Part shown: piece after piece, positions 20,493-29,372 of the stretch
Position numbering within the stretch: the stretch's first letter is position 1
Layout of the letters: each line of letters begins with the position of its first letter
Source of the DNA: an uncultured beta proteobacterium
GTDB lineage: Bacteria > Pseudomonadota > Gammaproteobacteria > Burkholderiales > Rhodocyclaceae
Direction of reading: 5' to 3'
Assembly (NCBI GenBank): GCA_903848955.1
Contig: CAINHS010000060.1
Span: 1-41,447 of the forward strand
DNA length: 41,447 bases
The notes under the pieces: generated by a model
Databases searched by the model: none
The model's input: the letters and a program-made list of their open reading frames with translations, nothing else
What the model was told of the DNA's origin: nothing
Position numbers and translations under genes: made by a program

Positions 20493-21981
20493 CCAGCGGT
20501 GCCGGGAGCACCTGCTGCCGTTTGTCGAGGACACCACGCCGCGCTACGTCTCGGGCTGGGTACACGAGGAGCTTTGCGCGCACCTCGAATGGTTCTATGC
20601 CGAGGTCGCAGCCAAACGCTCGCCGCGCCTCATCGTCTGCATGCCGCCGCAAACCGGCAAATCGCAAATCATCAGCGGGCGTGCGCCGGTCTGGGCCAAC
20701 GGCCGCTGGCCGGGTCTCAACATCGGCGTGGGAACCTATGGGCAGGCACTGGCAAACCGCCACAGCCGCAACGCCCGCGAGTGCGCCCGCAGTGATGTAA
20801 CTGCCCGCATTTTCCCGAAGATCCGCCCGGCCAAGCGCGAGCGCAGCTGGTATGCAGACTACCGGCGCAACGACGTAGACACCGTGGTCGAGTGGCAGTT
20901 TGGTGGCGACGTTGACGCCAAGGGCATTGAGTTTCGCGGCACGTACAAAGCTGTGGGTGTGGGCGGCCCGTTCACCGGCTTTCCGGTTGACGCGCTCGTG
21001 GTCGACGACCCGTTCAAAGACGCCAAAGAGGCCGACAGTGCCGAGCGCAGTGAATCCGTAGAGGAATGGTTTCAGACCAGCGCCCGCACGCGTCTTTCTG
21101 CCGGCGGCGGGATCTGCGTCACCATGACGCGGTGGCACGACCGCGACACGGTTGGGCGGCTTATGGCTGCGGCGGAGGCCGGCGGCGAGCAGTGGCGTGT
21201 CGTCGTGTTCCCGGCCATCGCCGAGGCAGACGAGTATTCGCAGATCGATGGGCGCCTGCTGCGTCGGGCTGGCGAGAGCATTCACGAGGCCCGTAAGCCG
21301 CTGCGCGAATACCTCGCGATCAAGGGCTACGATAGCGTGCCCGGAACAACCGATGAATACTCTTGGGCTTCGCTCTATCAGCAGCGACCCATCCCGGCTA
21401 GCGGCGGCATCGTCAAACCCGACGACCTATCCGAGCGCTACGTCGACCTACCGACCGAATACATCCGCCGCGCGCTCTCTCTCGACACGGCCACCAGCGA
21501 CGACCCCAAGGCCGACTGGACCGTGTGTATGGACACGATCGAGGTTGGCGCCATTGTCTACGTCGTTAACGTCTGGCGAGCGCGGGTTGACCTACCAGAT
21601 TTGATTGAGTTCGCGCGCGGTTATGCGGCCAAGGTCAACCCTGATATCGTGCTAATCGAAGACAAGTCGAGCGGTCGCCAGCTCTGGCAAATGCTTGAAG
21701 ATCCGAACTGGTGTCCCGAATGGCACTGGCCAATCGAGAAAATCAGGCCCGAGGAGATCGGCAACAAGCGCCGCCGGCTGTCGCTCGAAACCCCGGCCCT
21801 GCGCGCCCACCAGGTGCGCCCGCCGATGTGGGCCCCGTGGCTGCCCGACTGGACCGCCGAGATCCTGGGCGCCCCGCGCTATGGCACCTGGGACCAAGTG
21901 GACGCCCTATCGCAGTTTCTCCGCTACCGGCGCGAGCATCCCGCAATGGGCGGTATGGCCGAGGCTCTGGCCCGGTGGTAG
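20434..21981 (+). CDS. terL: Terminase large subunit (packaging ATPase and nuclease)
   Basis: About 515 aa. The start is uncertain: ATGs at 20434, 20437 and 20443 all lie inside the small-subunit gene and none has an ideal ribosome site. The ATPase half has LIVCMPPQTGKSQI, a terminase Walker A (PPxxGKS), VDALVVDDPFKDA as Walker B, and a GICVTMTRWHDRD coupling motif. The nuclease half has ALSLDTATSDDPKADW and VLIEDKSSGRQLW. It drives DNA into proheads through the portal. Confidence 0.94.
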   Translation: MMRMLPALSDLQAERQRRRDQRCREHLLPFVEDTTPRYVSGWVHEELCAHLEWFYAEVAAKRSPRLIVCMPPQTGKSQIISGRAPVWANGRWPGLNIGVGTYGQALANRHSRNARECARSDVTARIFPKIRPAKRERSWYADYRRNDVDTVVEWQFGGDVDAKGIEFRGTYKAVGVGGPFTGFPVDALVVDDPFKDAKEADSAERSESVEEWFQTSARTRLSAGGGICVTMTRWHDRDTVGRLMAAAEAGGEQWRVVVFPAIAEADEYSQIDGRLLRRAGESIHEARKPLREYLAIKGYDSVPGTTDEYSWASLYQQRPIPASGGIVKPDDLSERYVDLPTEYIRRALSLDTATSDDPKADWTVCMDTIEVGAIVYVVNVWRARVDLPDLIEFARGYAAKVNPDIVLIEDKSSGRQLWQMLEDPNWCPEWHWPIEKIRPEEIGNKRRRLSLETPALRAHQVRPPMWAPWLPDWTAEILGAPRYGTWDQVDALSQFLRYRREHPAMGGMAEALARW

Positions 21982-22002
21982 ATAAGCGCTGGAGGTGCCC
22001 GA

Positions 22003-23427
22003 ATGTCGCTGATCGATCGTTTCGTAGGAAGTCTGGCCAAGCGCGTGGTTTTGCACGACAGTTGGACCAATCTCTTGACCGGGATGGGGCGGCAGGGCGT
22101 TGACAAGCGACAGTCGACGACGTTTCAGGCGCGCACGTACCTGTCGCAGCAGGTGCTCGAAGCCCTGTGGACGCAAGACGCGCTCGCTCGGCACATCGTC
22201 GGGCGCCGCGCTGAGGAGATGACGCGCGAGTGGATCGAGCTGCAGGTTGAGGGCGACGAAGACGCGGCCGACGAGCTGGGCGACGAGTTCGACCGACTGG
22301 GCACGCGGGCCAAAATCCAAGAGGCGATTGAGTGGGCGCGGCTCTACGGCGGGGCGATTCTGCTGATCGGCGCCGACGACGGGCAGGATTTTGCGCAGCC
22401 GCTCGACTGGCAGGCGATCCGGCGAATCCGGTACCTGCAGGTGGTCGACCGCTGGAACTGCTACCCGGATGGATTCGAGGAAAACCCAGACGACCCCGCG
22501 TTCCGAACCCCGAAATACTACAGGCTGATCGGCGGCGAATACGTGCACCACACGCGGGTCTTGGCCTTTCACGGCGCCAAAACCCCGTGGAACGTCTACC
22601 GCCAGGCGCGATGGCATCAGTCGGTTTTGGAGCCGGTCTGGAACACGCTGGCCGATTTCTCGACGGGCCTGTCAGGGATGTCGGTCGCGTTGCACGACTA
22701 CTCAGTGACCAGCGTCGGTATGAAAGGGCTGGCTAACGCGCTGGCGACGGGAAAAAACCAGGTGATCATCGACCGGGCAGCGGCGGCACAGGCGACCATG
22801 TCCATGTTCCGCATGATGATCCACGATGCCGACAACGAGAAAGTCGAGCGCATGTCGCACACGCTCACCGGGATGCCTGAGGCGATCGACCGGCTACTAG
22901 ACCTCGTTGCTGCCGCTGCAGACGAGCCCAAGGCGATCCTGTTCGGCAACGCGATCGGCAAGGTCTCGGGCGCCGACAACGACCTCAAAATGCACTACGA
23001 CCGCACCAAGGCGCAGCAGACCGCGGTGCTACTCCCGGCGCTTGACCAGTTGGCGCGGCTGATCTTCGCGGCCAAAGACGGCCCGTTTGCTGGCCAAGAG
23101 CCGGACGGCTGGCGAATCAAGCTGCGTCCGCTCTGGCAGATGTCGGACAAAGAGCGAGCCGAGGTGCGCAAGCTCAACGCCGAATCCGACCAAATCGAAG
23201 TGCAGATCGGCGCGGTGACCCCGTTTGAGGTGCGGATGTCGCGCCACGGCAACGACGACAACGATAACGGGATCTCGCTCGACCCGGAGACTACAGCGAT
23301 GATGGCGCTTGAACCGCCCACACCAACGCCACCGCCGGCACTGCCGCCACCGCCCGGCCCCGCGCCGAGAATCGTCCCGCCCGGTTCGCTCCCGGCCCTG
23401 CCGCCGCCCGAGAACGCCAATGCCTGA
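22003..23427 (+). CDS. Portal protein (DUF1073-type)
   Basis: 474 aa, ATG 22003 after GGAGGTGCCCGA. WARLYGGAILLIGADDG and the block VEPVWNTLADFSTGLSG are typical of DUF1073 portals, as are IHDADNEKVERMSHTLTGMP and AILFGNAIGKVSGADND. The last 45 residues are Pro-rich, likely disordered. Twelve copies would form the DNA channel at one capsid vertex. Its stop overlaps the MuF gene start by 8 bp. Confidence 0.9.
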   Translation: MSLIDRFVGSLAKRVVLHDSWTNLLTGMGRQGVDKRQSTTFQARTYLSQQVLEALWTQDALARHIVGRRAEEMTREWIELQVEGDEDAADELGDEFDRLGTRAKIQEAIEWARLYGGAILLIGADDGQDFAQPLDWQAIRRIRYLQVVDRWNCYPDGFEENPDDPAFRTPKYYRLIGGEYVHHTRVLAFHGAKTPWNVYRQARWHQSVLEPVWNTLADFSTGLSGMSVALHDYSVTSVGMKGLANALATGKNQVIIDRAAAAQATMSMFRMMIHDADNEKVERMSHTLTGMPEAIDRLLDLVAAAADEPKAILFGNAIGKVSGADNDLKMHYDRTKAQQTAVLLPALDQLARLIFAAKDGPFAGQEPDGWRIKLRPLWQMSDKERAEVRKLNAESDQIEVQIGAVTPFEVRMSRHGNDDNDNGISLDPETTAMMALEPPTPTPPPALPPPPGPAPRIVPPGSLPALPPPENANA

Positions 23428-24247
23428 TCTGTCCCGATCGCGAATGCCACGGCAGGTCCGCGTGCACCTGCGCGACCCACTCGCCGAGATGGCCGCCTAC
23501 AACCGGCTACTGCAGCGCGTGGTGATCGGTGCGATGCGTCGGCAGGTGGCGGCGCACCTGATCCCGGCGTTGCTGGCGGCTGGGGCTCGCGACGGGCTTT
23601 GCGATGCGCTATCTGAGTACGACATTACGCGCATTATCAACGATATGCAGATCACAATCGGCAACGTCGTGGATAGCCCCGAGCTTCGTGATCAGATTCG
23701 CGCGGCGTGGGGAAAAGTCGACCTGTTCAACCTACACGAGCAAAAGAACCTAATAGAGCAAGTGGTTGCCGCGCATCGCCTGCCAATCAGCATTCCCGCG
23801 ATCAACGTTTTTGCGCAAAATCCCTATTTGACGATCGCTCGCGAAGAATTTGTTTCGCGCAATGTCGCGCTGATCAAAAGCCTACCGGCCGACACCTTCG
23901 GGCAGATTGAGCAGACCATCAAAGCGGGCATTGACCAGGGCAAGCGGGCCAGCACCATCGCCACCGACCTGCAAGAGCGCCTCGATGTATCGGCCAGCCG
24001 CGCCCGTCTGATCGCTCGTGATCAGGTGCTCAAGCACAACGGCGAGTTGTCGTCTGTGCGGCAACAGGCTGCGGGAATTACGCATTTTACCTGGTACACC
24101 AGCCTTGACCAGCGGGTGCGGCCGAGCCACAAGGCGCTACAGGGCCAGGTCTACGCGTGGGCCGAGCCGCCCACAGTCGACGGCGAGACGGCCGTGCCGG
24201 GCCAGCCAATACAGTGTCGCTGCAACGCAATTCCTTTCTTTGGGTGA
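23420..24247 (+). CDS. Phage Mu F-like head morphogenesis protein
   Basis: 275 aa; ATG 23420 lies in the end of the portal gene, although the frame is open from 23309. The C-terminal 110 residues are the Phage_Mu_F domain: ARLIARDQVLKHNGELSSV, THFTWYTSLDQRVRPSHKAL, and GQPIQCRCNAIPFF. Members are minor head proteins that sit near the portal and help assembly, some being ejected with DNA. Position after the portal is standard. Confidence 0.9.
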   Translation: MPDLSRSRMPRQVRVHLRDPLAEMAAYNRLLQRVVIGAMRRQVAAHLIPALLAAGARDGLCDALSEYDITRIINDMQITIGNVVDSPELRDQIRAAWGKVDLFNLHEQKNLIEQVVAAHRLPISIPAINVFAQNPYLTIAREEFVSRNVALIKSLPADTFGQIEQTIKAGIDQGKRASTIATDLQERLDVSASRARLIARDQVLKHNGELSSVRQQAAGITHFTWYTSLDQRVRPSHKALQGQVYAWAEPPTVDGETAVPGQPIQCRCNAIPFFG

Positions 24248-24251
24248 AATC

Positions 24252-25487
24252 ATGCGAGACCTTCCGACTACGCAAATCGTTGACGCCGCCAACCCTGACC
24301 AGGTCTATATCGCCAACGATGCCGGCGAGCTAGTTGACGCGCCCAAAAGCCTCGGCCCAGACGGGATGCTGCGCGTCGTCGCCCGCACCGCGCGGACTGG
24401 TGTGCAGGAATACTTTGATTCAAATGGGCAAGTCGTGCGCCGATATCGTCCGCCCGAGGAAGTTTTCAAGCCCGAATCAATGGCGACATGGGCTCAAAAG
24501 CCGGTGACGATGACGCACCCGCCGGTGATGCTCGACGCCAGGAACGTGCGCCAGTACCTGCGCGGCGCGTCGGGCCAACAGGCGTGGCAAGACGGCAAGT
24601 TTTTGATGCAGCACTTGCTGATCGCTGACGCCGAGCTGGTTGACGGCGTGCTGTCGGGCGCCTACGGGCAGGTCAGCAACGGCTACCACGCGACCCTAGA
24701 CCGCACGCCCGGAACTAGTCCGGACGGCGAGCCCTACGATGAGGTGATGCGCCAGATTCGCGGCAACCACGTTGCGATGGTCCCAAAAGCGCGCGGCGGA
24801 GCGGATTTGAAGCCTAGGCTTGACGCCGCTGATCCGAACGGAGTAGCTACCAAGACGGAGGTTCTTATGGCCAAAATGAATTTGAACGGTGCAGAGCGCG
24901 ACGTTCCCGAGGTTCTGGTTGATGCGGTTCAAGCCGAACTGAGCAAGCGCCAAGGAGAAATTGCTGCGCGCGATGCGGAGTTGACTGCGGTCAAGGCTGA
25001 GCGCGACGCCATCAAGGCCAAGGTTGCCGACGCGACCAAGGGCGCCGTCTGCGATATGTGCGGCGCTCCGGTGTCGGGTGGCAAGTTTGTCGCCAAAGAC
25101 GCCGACGAATCCGCGATCATCGCCAAGCACCAGGCGCACATCGACGCCACCGCCGCCGCCACCAAGTTTGGCGTGGCCGTCGACGCCAAGGACTCGACCG
25201 ACGCCGTGCGCCGCAAGGTGCTGGCCAAGATCCAGCCCACGATCGCGCTAGACGGCAAGGACTCGGCCTTTGTCGAAGGGCTTTTCCGTGGCGCGCTGAC
25301 GATGCAGGCCCAGAACAGCCCAACCGTCGACCACGCCGCCAAAGCTGCCCGCAGCCTGCTGCCGACCACCACGCCGACCAAGGACGCTGCGGCCCCGGCT
25401 TCGCTGGCGATCGAGCACATCGACACGGCGCGCGCCCACGAAATGCGCACCTCGCACCTGCGTCCGATTGGCGCTCACCGCGGCTAG
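24252..25487 (+). CDS. DUF2213 prohead protease/scaffold protein
   Basis: 411 aa, ATG 24252. Residues about 1-200 match the DUF2213 family (VFKPESMATWAQKPVTMTHP, LSGAYGQVSNGYHATLD, IRGNHVAMVPKARGG), which acts as a prohead protease. Residues 206-411 are an Ala/Lys-rich helical, scaffold-like part with a CDMCGAPVSGGKFV insertion. A strong internal ribosome site at 24857 could produce the second half on its own. It precedes the cement and capsid genes. Confidence 0.87.
   Translation: MRDLPTTQIVDAANPDQVYIANDAGELVDAPKSLGPDGMLRVVARTARTGVQEYFDSNGQVVRRYRPPEEVFKPESMATWAQKPVTMTHPPVMLDARNVRQYLRGASGQQAWQDGKFLMQHLLIADAELVDGVLSGAYGQVSNGYHATLDRTPGTSPDGEPYDEVMRQIRGNHVAMVPKARGGADLKPRLDAADPNGVATKTEVLMAKMNLNGAERDVPEVLVDAVQAELSKRQGEIAARDAELTAVKAERDAIKAKVADATKGAVCDMCGAPVSGGKFVAKDADESAIIAKHQAHIDATAAATKFGVAVDAKDSTDAVRRKVLAKIQPTIALDGKDSAFVEGLFRGALTMQAQNSPTVDHAAKAARSLLPTTTPTKDAAAPASLAIEHIDTARAHEMRTSHLRPIGAHRG
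24867..25487 (+). CDS. Nested scaffold protein from internal in-frame start (predicted)
   Basis: Inside the DUF2213 gene, GGAGG (24857-24861) lies five bases before an in-frame ATG (24867). It would give a 206-aa protein beginning MAKMNLNGAERDVPEVL, followed by coiled-coil (RQGEIAARDAELTAVKAERD). The site is better than that of most genes here, and it falls at the domain border. Protease genes with a nested scaffold are established in lambda (C/Nu3). Confidence 0.65.
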   Translation: MAKMNLNGAERDVPEVLVDAVQAELSKRQGEIAARDAELTAVKAERDAIKAKVADATKGAVCDMCGAPVSGGKFVAKDADESAIIAKHQAHIDATAAATKFGVAVDAKDSTDAVRRKVLAKIQPTIALDGKDSAFVEGLFRGALTMQAQNSPTVDHAAKAARSLLPTTTPTKDAAAPASLAIEHIDTARAHEMRTSHLRPIGAHRG

Positions 25488-25549
25488 ACCTCCCTAGGGC
25501 TCACCGTCCAGAACGTGACCGGCCGAAAGGCCAAACCGGAGATAAAATC

Positions 25550-26788
25550 ATGTCACTTCCTCAGACCGTCATCGAAAGCAGCCCCGCCACCGGGTACGAA
25601 GGCCAGCTGAGCACCGGCGGCTACCACGACACCTACGCGCGCAAGAACGCGTCGGGCGTGGGCATTCCGTTTGGCCGGTTCCTGATCATCGATACCGGCA
25701 CCGTCGAAGCCATGAAGCTGCCCTCGTCGCTGTCCGACGTGATCAAGGGCGTGTCTCTGTACGAGCCCGCCATCGAGCAAGACGCCAATGGTCTCCGGCA
25801 GTACGAAGACAAATCGATGATGGCCGTCACCAAGCGCGGAACCGTCACGATGATCACTGAGCAGGACGTGGTCCCTGGCGATGCAGTCTACGCCCGCGTG
25901 ACCGTGGACGGCGGCGACGCGACCAAGACCCCGGGCCGGTTGCGCAAAGACTCGGCTGGCGCGATCGCGGCGATCCCCGGTACGGCGCGCAAGCAGACCT
26001 TGACCCTGTCGGGCGCGCTCGATGCTGGCCAACAGCGCGAGCAGACCCTGACCCTCAGCGCGGCGCTGGCCGCCAACGACACGGTTGATCTCAACGTCGA
26101 CGGCCAGGCGATCACCCAGGTGGTCTACGCCACCTCGGCCGACCTGTCGATGACACAGTTGCTGAACAACATCAAGGCCGCCGCCGACTTGGCCGCTGCT
26201 GGCCCGGGCGGCGTCACCTCGATTCTCGACGTGATCAAGGTCTCGACCACCGTTCTGCGGATCATCAGCCGCGATCTCGGCGACGGCAACCCGACCGCCA
26301 CGGCGATCACCGGGACTGCGTTCCACGACGACAGCGTTGGCGGCGGCGCTTCGGGCACGGTCACCATGGCCGATGTCGTGATCGGCAAGAAGCCGCATCT
26401 GCTGTCGATTCAGGTCGACGGCGCCGCGGCGATCACCCAGGCGTGGGAAGGCACCAGCGATCTGACGCTGGCGGAGTTCGCCAAGCAAGTCGCCCAGCAG
26501 GCTGGCGTGGCTTCGGCCGTGGTGACCAAAGTCACTGATGCGGCGGCTCCCGGCGACAGCGACCGCGTGATCGTCGTGACCTCGAGCGCGAACGGCCCGG
26601 CCACCACCGTGTTTACGAACCCGCTGGCTAACACCGGCAAGGTCGCCCGCACGATGGCTGTCGCCGAGACGGTAGCGGGCGTGGCGGACCAAGCGGCCGT
26701 CAACGGCAAGGCGATCGCCGTGCCGAGCGCCGAAATCATGACCGCCGCCCTGGCCGGCAAGCCCTGCTGGGTCCGCCTGAATTTCTAG
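25550..26788 (+). CDS. Capsid cement/decoration protein with inserted domains
   Basis: 412 aa, ATG 25550 after CGGAGATAAAATC. Residues 1-148 (TVIESSPATGYEGQLSTGG, VGIPFGRFLIID) and 378-412 (ADQAAVNGKAIAVPSAEI ... LNF) resemble the phage structural cement family. About 230 residues are inserted between them: a short duplication of QTLTLSxAL (149-170) and two related beta-rich units (about 165-276 and 281-374). Similar units recur in the tail sheath. The insert probably projects from the capsid surface. Confidence 0.8.
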   Translation: MSLPQTVIESSPATGYEGQLSTGGYHDTYARKNASGVGIPFGRFLIIDTGTVEAMKLPSSLSDVIKGVSLYEPAIEQDANGLRQYEDKSMMAVTKRGTVTMITEQDVVPGDAVYARVTVDGGDATKTPGRLRKDSAGAIAAIPGTARKQTLTLSGALDAGQQREQTLTLSAALAANDTVDLNVDGQAITQVVYATSADLSMTQLLNNIKAAADLAAAGPGGVTSILDVIKVSTTVLRIISRDLGDGNPTATAITGTAFHDDSVGGGASGTVTMADVVIGKKPHLLSIQVDGAAAITQAWEGTSDLTLAEFAKQVAQQAGVASAVVTKVTDAAAPGDSDRVIVVTSSANGPATTVFTNPLANTGKVARTMAVAETVAGVADQAAVNGKAIAVPSAEIMTAALAGKPCWVRLNF

Positions 26789-26790
26789 CC

Positions 26791-26812
26791 GTCGCGCCTG
26801 CAGGCGCACGAC
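26791..26812. other. Palindrome after the cement gene
   Basis: GCGCCTGCAGGCGC at 26794-26807 is a perfect 14-bp palindrome flanked by GTC and GAC, a few bases after the cement gene stop. It follows CTAGCCGTC, the same lead-in as the 36-bp repeats at 31733 and 40990. Perhaps an mRNA 3'-end stabiliser or processing hairpin. Confidence 0.55.
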
Positions 26813-26861
26813 ACCTGACCCGATCTGCCCGATGGCGACAACCGCCCGAATGGAGTCCGAA

Positions 26862-27944
26862 ATGTCCGCTCGTAATCCTCTCGACATCGCCGCGATGGAT
26901 TTCGCACAGCTCGACGCGGAGTTGGCCAACTCGCCCCACTGGGCAGCGGTCAAGGCCTACGTCGACGACAATCCGTACCTGCGGCCCGGCCAGCACGGCA
27001 AGGTGGTCTGCGACGCGGACACCGGCAACTTCTTCGCCCGCCAGCTCGCCTACATCTCGGCGACCGTGCGCAGTGAGCTGTTCGCCCCGAAGAAATGGCG
27101 CCTCGTCGTGCCGCCGAACATGGACCAGCCCGGCCCCGGCGCGAACACGTATGAGTGGTACCAGGAGTCGACCAAAGGCCAAGTCCGGGCCGGCTCCAGC
27201 TACAGCAACGACGCGCCGCGTATCGAGGTCGGCGAGTCCGGCCCGTTCGTCAGCACGATCAAGCCCTTGACCGCCATGTACGGCTACTCGCTCAACGAAA
27301 TCCGGGCGGCTCAGCAGGCTGGCAACAACCTGGCCGTGCGCAAGGCGATGGCCGCTCGCCGGATCGTCGAGTTCGGGCTGAACGACACCGTGATCTACGG
27401 CGATTCGACCCTGAAGATCGGCGGGTTCCTGACCTCGACTGCGGGCCTGACTATCGCCGAAGTGGCGGCCAACGCTGGCGACAAGACGTTCGCGGCTAAG
27501 ATTGCGGCGGCTCACCCCACCGCGGTCTACGACGACCTGATGCGCATGGGCAACAAGGTTGTCGAGCAGAGCTTCGGCAACATCATCCCGACAACCCTGC
27601 TATTGCCGCTGGCCCAGTACAACCTGATCAGCAGCACCCAAATGTCGGGCAACACCACCGACACGATCCTCAAGCGCTTTCTGGCCAACTCGCCGTACAT
27701 CAAAGAAGTCGACTGGATGCCCGAGTTCAAGGCGTCCAGCGGTTACGTCGGCATCGGCGGAACCAAGGACATCATGATGGCCTATGACCGATCTCCGACG
27801 ACGGTCAACCACATCGTGCCGATCGACTACAACGAGTTGCCGCCCGAGATGCGCGGTTTCGAGACCCTGATCAACGTCGAAGCCCGCTGCGGCGGAACCC
27901 TGTGGGAGCGCCCGCTCGGCTGCTACGTCGAATACGGCATCTAG
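26862..27944 (+). CDS. Major capsid protein (DUF2184-type)
   Basis: 360 aa. ATG 26862 is preceded by GGAGTCCGAA; an ATG-like start 30 bp upstream lacks a site. Family blocks include TGNFFARQLAYISATVRSEL, YGYSLNEIRAAQQAGNN, GLNDTVIYGDS and the C-terminal FETLINVEARCGGTLWERP, as in DUF2184 HK97-fold capsid proteins. It lacks a cleaved N-terminal scaffold, consistent with a separate scaffold. A terminator follows at once, as expected for the most abundant late product. Confidence 0.92.
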   Translation: MSARNPLDIAAMDFAQLDAELANSPHWAAVKAYVDDNPYLRPGQHGKVVCDADTGNFFARQLAYISATVRSELFAPKKWRLVVPPNMDQPGPGANTYEWYQESTKGQVRAGSSYSNDAPRIEVGESGPFVSTIKPLTAMYGYSLNEIRAAQQAGNNLAVRKAMAARRIVEFGLNDTVIYGDSTLKIGGFLTSTAGLTIAEVAANAGDKTFAAKIAAAHPTAVYDDLMRMGNKVVEQSFGNIIPTTLLLPLAQYNLISSTQMSGNTTDTILKRFLANSPYIKEVDWMPEFKASSGYVGIGGTKDIMMAYDRSPTTVNHIVPIDYNELPPEMRGFETLINVEARCGGTLWERPLGCYVEYGI

Positions 27945-27989
27945 TCGCCTGCCGGGCTGGAACCTCGCACCAGCACCACGCGGCCAGCG

Positions 27990-28031
27990 CAAGGCCCGGC
28001 GCTCGAAAGGGTTCCGGGCCTTGTCGTTTTT
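27990..28031 (+). terminator. Intrinsic terminator after the major capsid gene
   Basis: CAAGGCCCGG (27990-27999) pairs with CCGGGCCTTG (28014-28023) across a 14-nt loop, followed by TCGTTTTTGG. The same GGCCCGG core is used in the terminator at 2220. It lies before DUF4054 and probably lowers transcription of connector and tail genes relative to capsid genes. Confidence 0.85.
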
Positions 28032-28040
28032 GGAGACCAG

Positions 28041-28403
28041 ATGACAGCTAGCCTCACTACCGCCCAGGTCCGCGCCTACGCCCCGCAGTTTGCGAGCGCG
28101 GTGGCGTTCCCCGATGGTCTGATTCAGGCCGTCATCGACGAATGCCCGTTGTATCTCGAAGGATTTGGAGCAACCGATGTGGCCCAGGTCTCGGCCTGGC
28201 GCCTGTGGGTCTGCCACACCCTGACGGTGCAGACGCCTGAGCAGTCCGTTGCTGGCGGGCCGGTAATTCACCAGGCGGTTGGACGTGTCGTCGTGCAAAA
28301 TGCCCCAGGCGCGGTCGGCGCCGGGCTCTATGGACGCACGTCCTACGGCCAGCGGCTGCAGGAACTGATCAACGCCATTTTTGGCGGCCCCATCGTCGCG
28401 TAG
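28041..28403 (+). CDS. DUF4054 head-tail connector protein
   Basis: 120 aa, ATG 28041 with TTTGGAGACC before it. VRAYAPQFASAVAFPDGLIQ, CHTLTVQ and YGRTSYGQRLQELI match the DUF4054 family of small helical adaptors found after the capsid gene in myophages with DUF2184 capsids. It would sit below the portal as the first connector ring. Confidence 0.85.
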   Translation: MTASLTTAQVRAYAPQFASAVAFPDGLIQAVIDECPLYLEGFGATDVAQVSAWRLWVCHTLTVQTPEQSVAGGPVIHQAVGRVVVQNAPGAVGAGLYGRTSYGQRLQELINAIFGGPIVA

Positions 28404-28411
28404 GTGGTCCA

Positions 28412-29023
28412 ATGGCTGACGACGACGCAGTGAGCTGGCAGGACACTGATGCAGGGTGGGATAAGGCGGTTTTAGCGCTCAAGTCCCTATCTGCGCACAA
28501 GATTACCGTGGGCGTGCACGGCGGTAATGAGCCGCACGCGCCCGGCAGCCCAATCACCAAAGCCCGGCTCGCCGCAGTGCACGAGTTCGGCGCGACGATC
28601 AAGCACCCAGGCGGCACCCCGTACAAAATGGTAGACGGTAAGCCGGTTTTCCTGAAAAAGGGCACACCCGGCGCCACTGGGGTCACCAAGCCCCACACGA
28701 TCAAGATCCCGGCTCGGTCGTTTCTGCGGGCGACTGTCGACGAAAACATGGATAAAATCCAGGCGATGATCTCTGACGAAATCAACGCGTTAGTCGCAGG
28801 AACGCGCAAGGCTGAGCAGAGTGCTGATCGCATGGGGATGCTCGTGCAGGGCATGATTCAGAAGCGAATCGCAGACGGCATTGGCCCAGCGCTCAAAGCC
28901 GCGACCATCCGGCGTAAGGGCAGCGACAAGGCGCTAGTCGACACCGGCGAGCTCAAGAGCGACATTACCTGGAAAGTCACCACAGCCGGCGCAGTTCCGG
29001 TGGAAACTACAAAAGTTGCTTAA
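28412..29023 (+). CDS. Neck/tail-completion protein (HK97 gp10-like)
   Basis: 203 aa, ATG 28412. HKITVGVHGGNEPH, LAAVHEFGATI and PARSFLRATVDE, with the end DTGELKSDITWKV, are the pattern of the neck and tail-completion proteins typified by HK97 gp10. There is a 25-residue loop at about 65-90 (GGTPYKMVDGKPVFLKKG). It joins head and tail. Its stop overlaps the next start. Confidence 0.8.
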   Translation: MADDDAVSWQDTDAGWDKAVLALKSLSAHKITVGVHGGNEPHAPGSPITKARLAAVHEFGATIKHPGGTPYKMVDGKPVFLKKGTPGATGVTKPHTIKIPARSFLRATVDENMDKIQAMISDEINALVAGTRKAEQSADRMGMLVQGMIQKRIADGIGPALKAATIRRKGSDKALVDTGELKSDITWKVTTAGAVPVETTKVA

Positions 29024-29372
29024 CCTGTCGTCAGTTATAGACCGGTTCGCCGGACCGATCGAGCGCCACCGCCGCGCCGCGCCCACGTACAGCGCTGGCG
29101 GCGTGCTGACTCTCGGCGCTCAGACCGTCGACACCATCCGCGGCAATGTGCAGCCGCTCGACCCACGGCGGGCCCAGGTCCTGCGCGAGGGTATCCGCGA
29201 GAGCGCGCGATTCTCGGTCTGGACCTCTGACGAGGTGCGCACTGTGGACCAGGCCGCCGAGCTACCGCCCGATGAATTGCTGTGGGCCGGCAAGCTGTAC
29301 CGCGTGCACCAAGTCGACGAATGGGAACAACAGGGCCACTACCGCGAATTAGCAATGACCGAAGAGGCTTAG
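29016..29372 (+). CDS. Head-closure/neck protein
   Basis: 118 aa from a TTG at 29016 within the previous gene's end; no better start is in frame. DTIRGNVQPLDPRRAQVL and WAGKLYRVHQVDEWEQQGHY are typical of small neck proteins with an SH3-like fold. Position between gp10-like and tail-terminator genes supports this. The TTG start and 12-base spacing to GGTGG imply modest expression. Confidence 0.7.
   Translation: MLNLSSVIDRFAGPIERHRRAAPTYSAGGVLTLGAQTVDTIRGNVQPLDPRRAQVLREGIRESARFSVWTSDEVRTVDQAAELPPDELLWAGKLYRVHQVDEWEQQGHYRELAMTEEA

Noticed and set aside
25553-26953. 466-codon leftward open frame
   Set aside because: Antisense to the cement gene and the start of the capsid gene; composition Arg/Asp/Gly-rich and no ribosome site.
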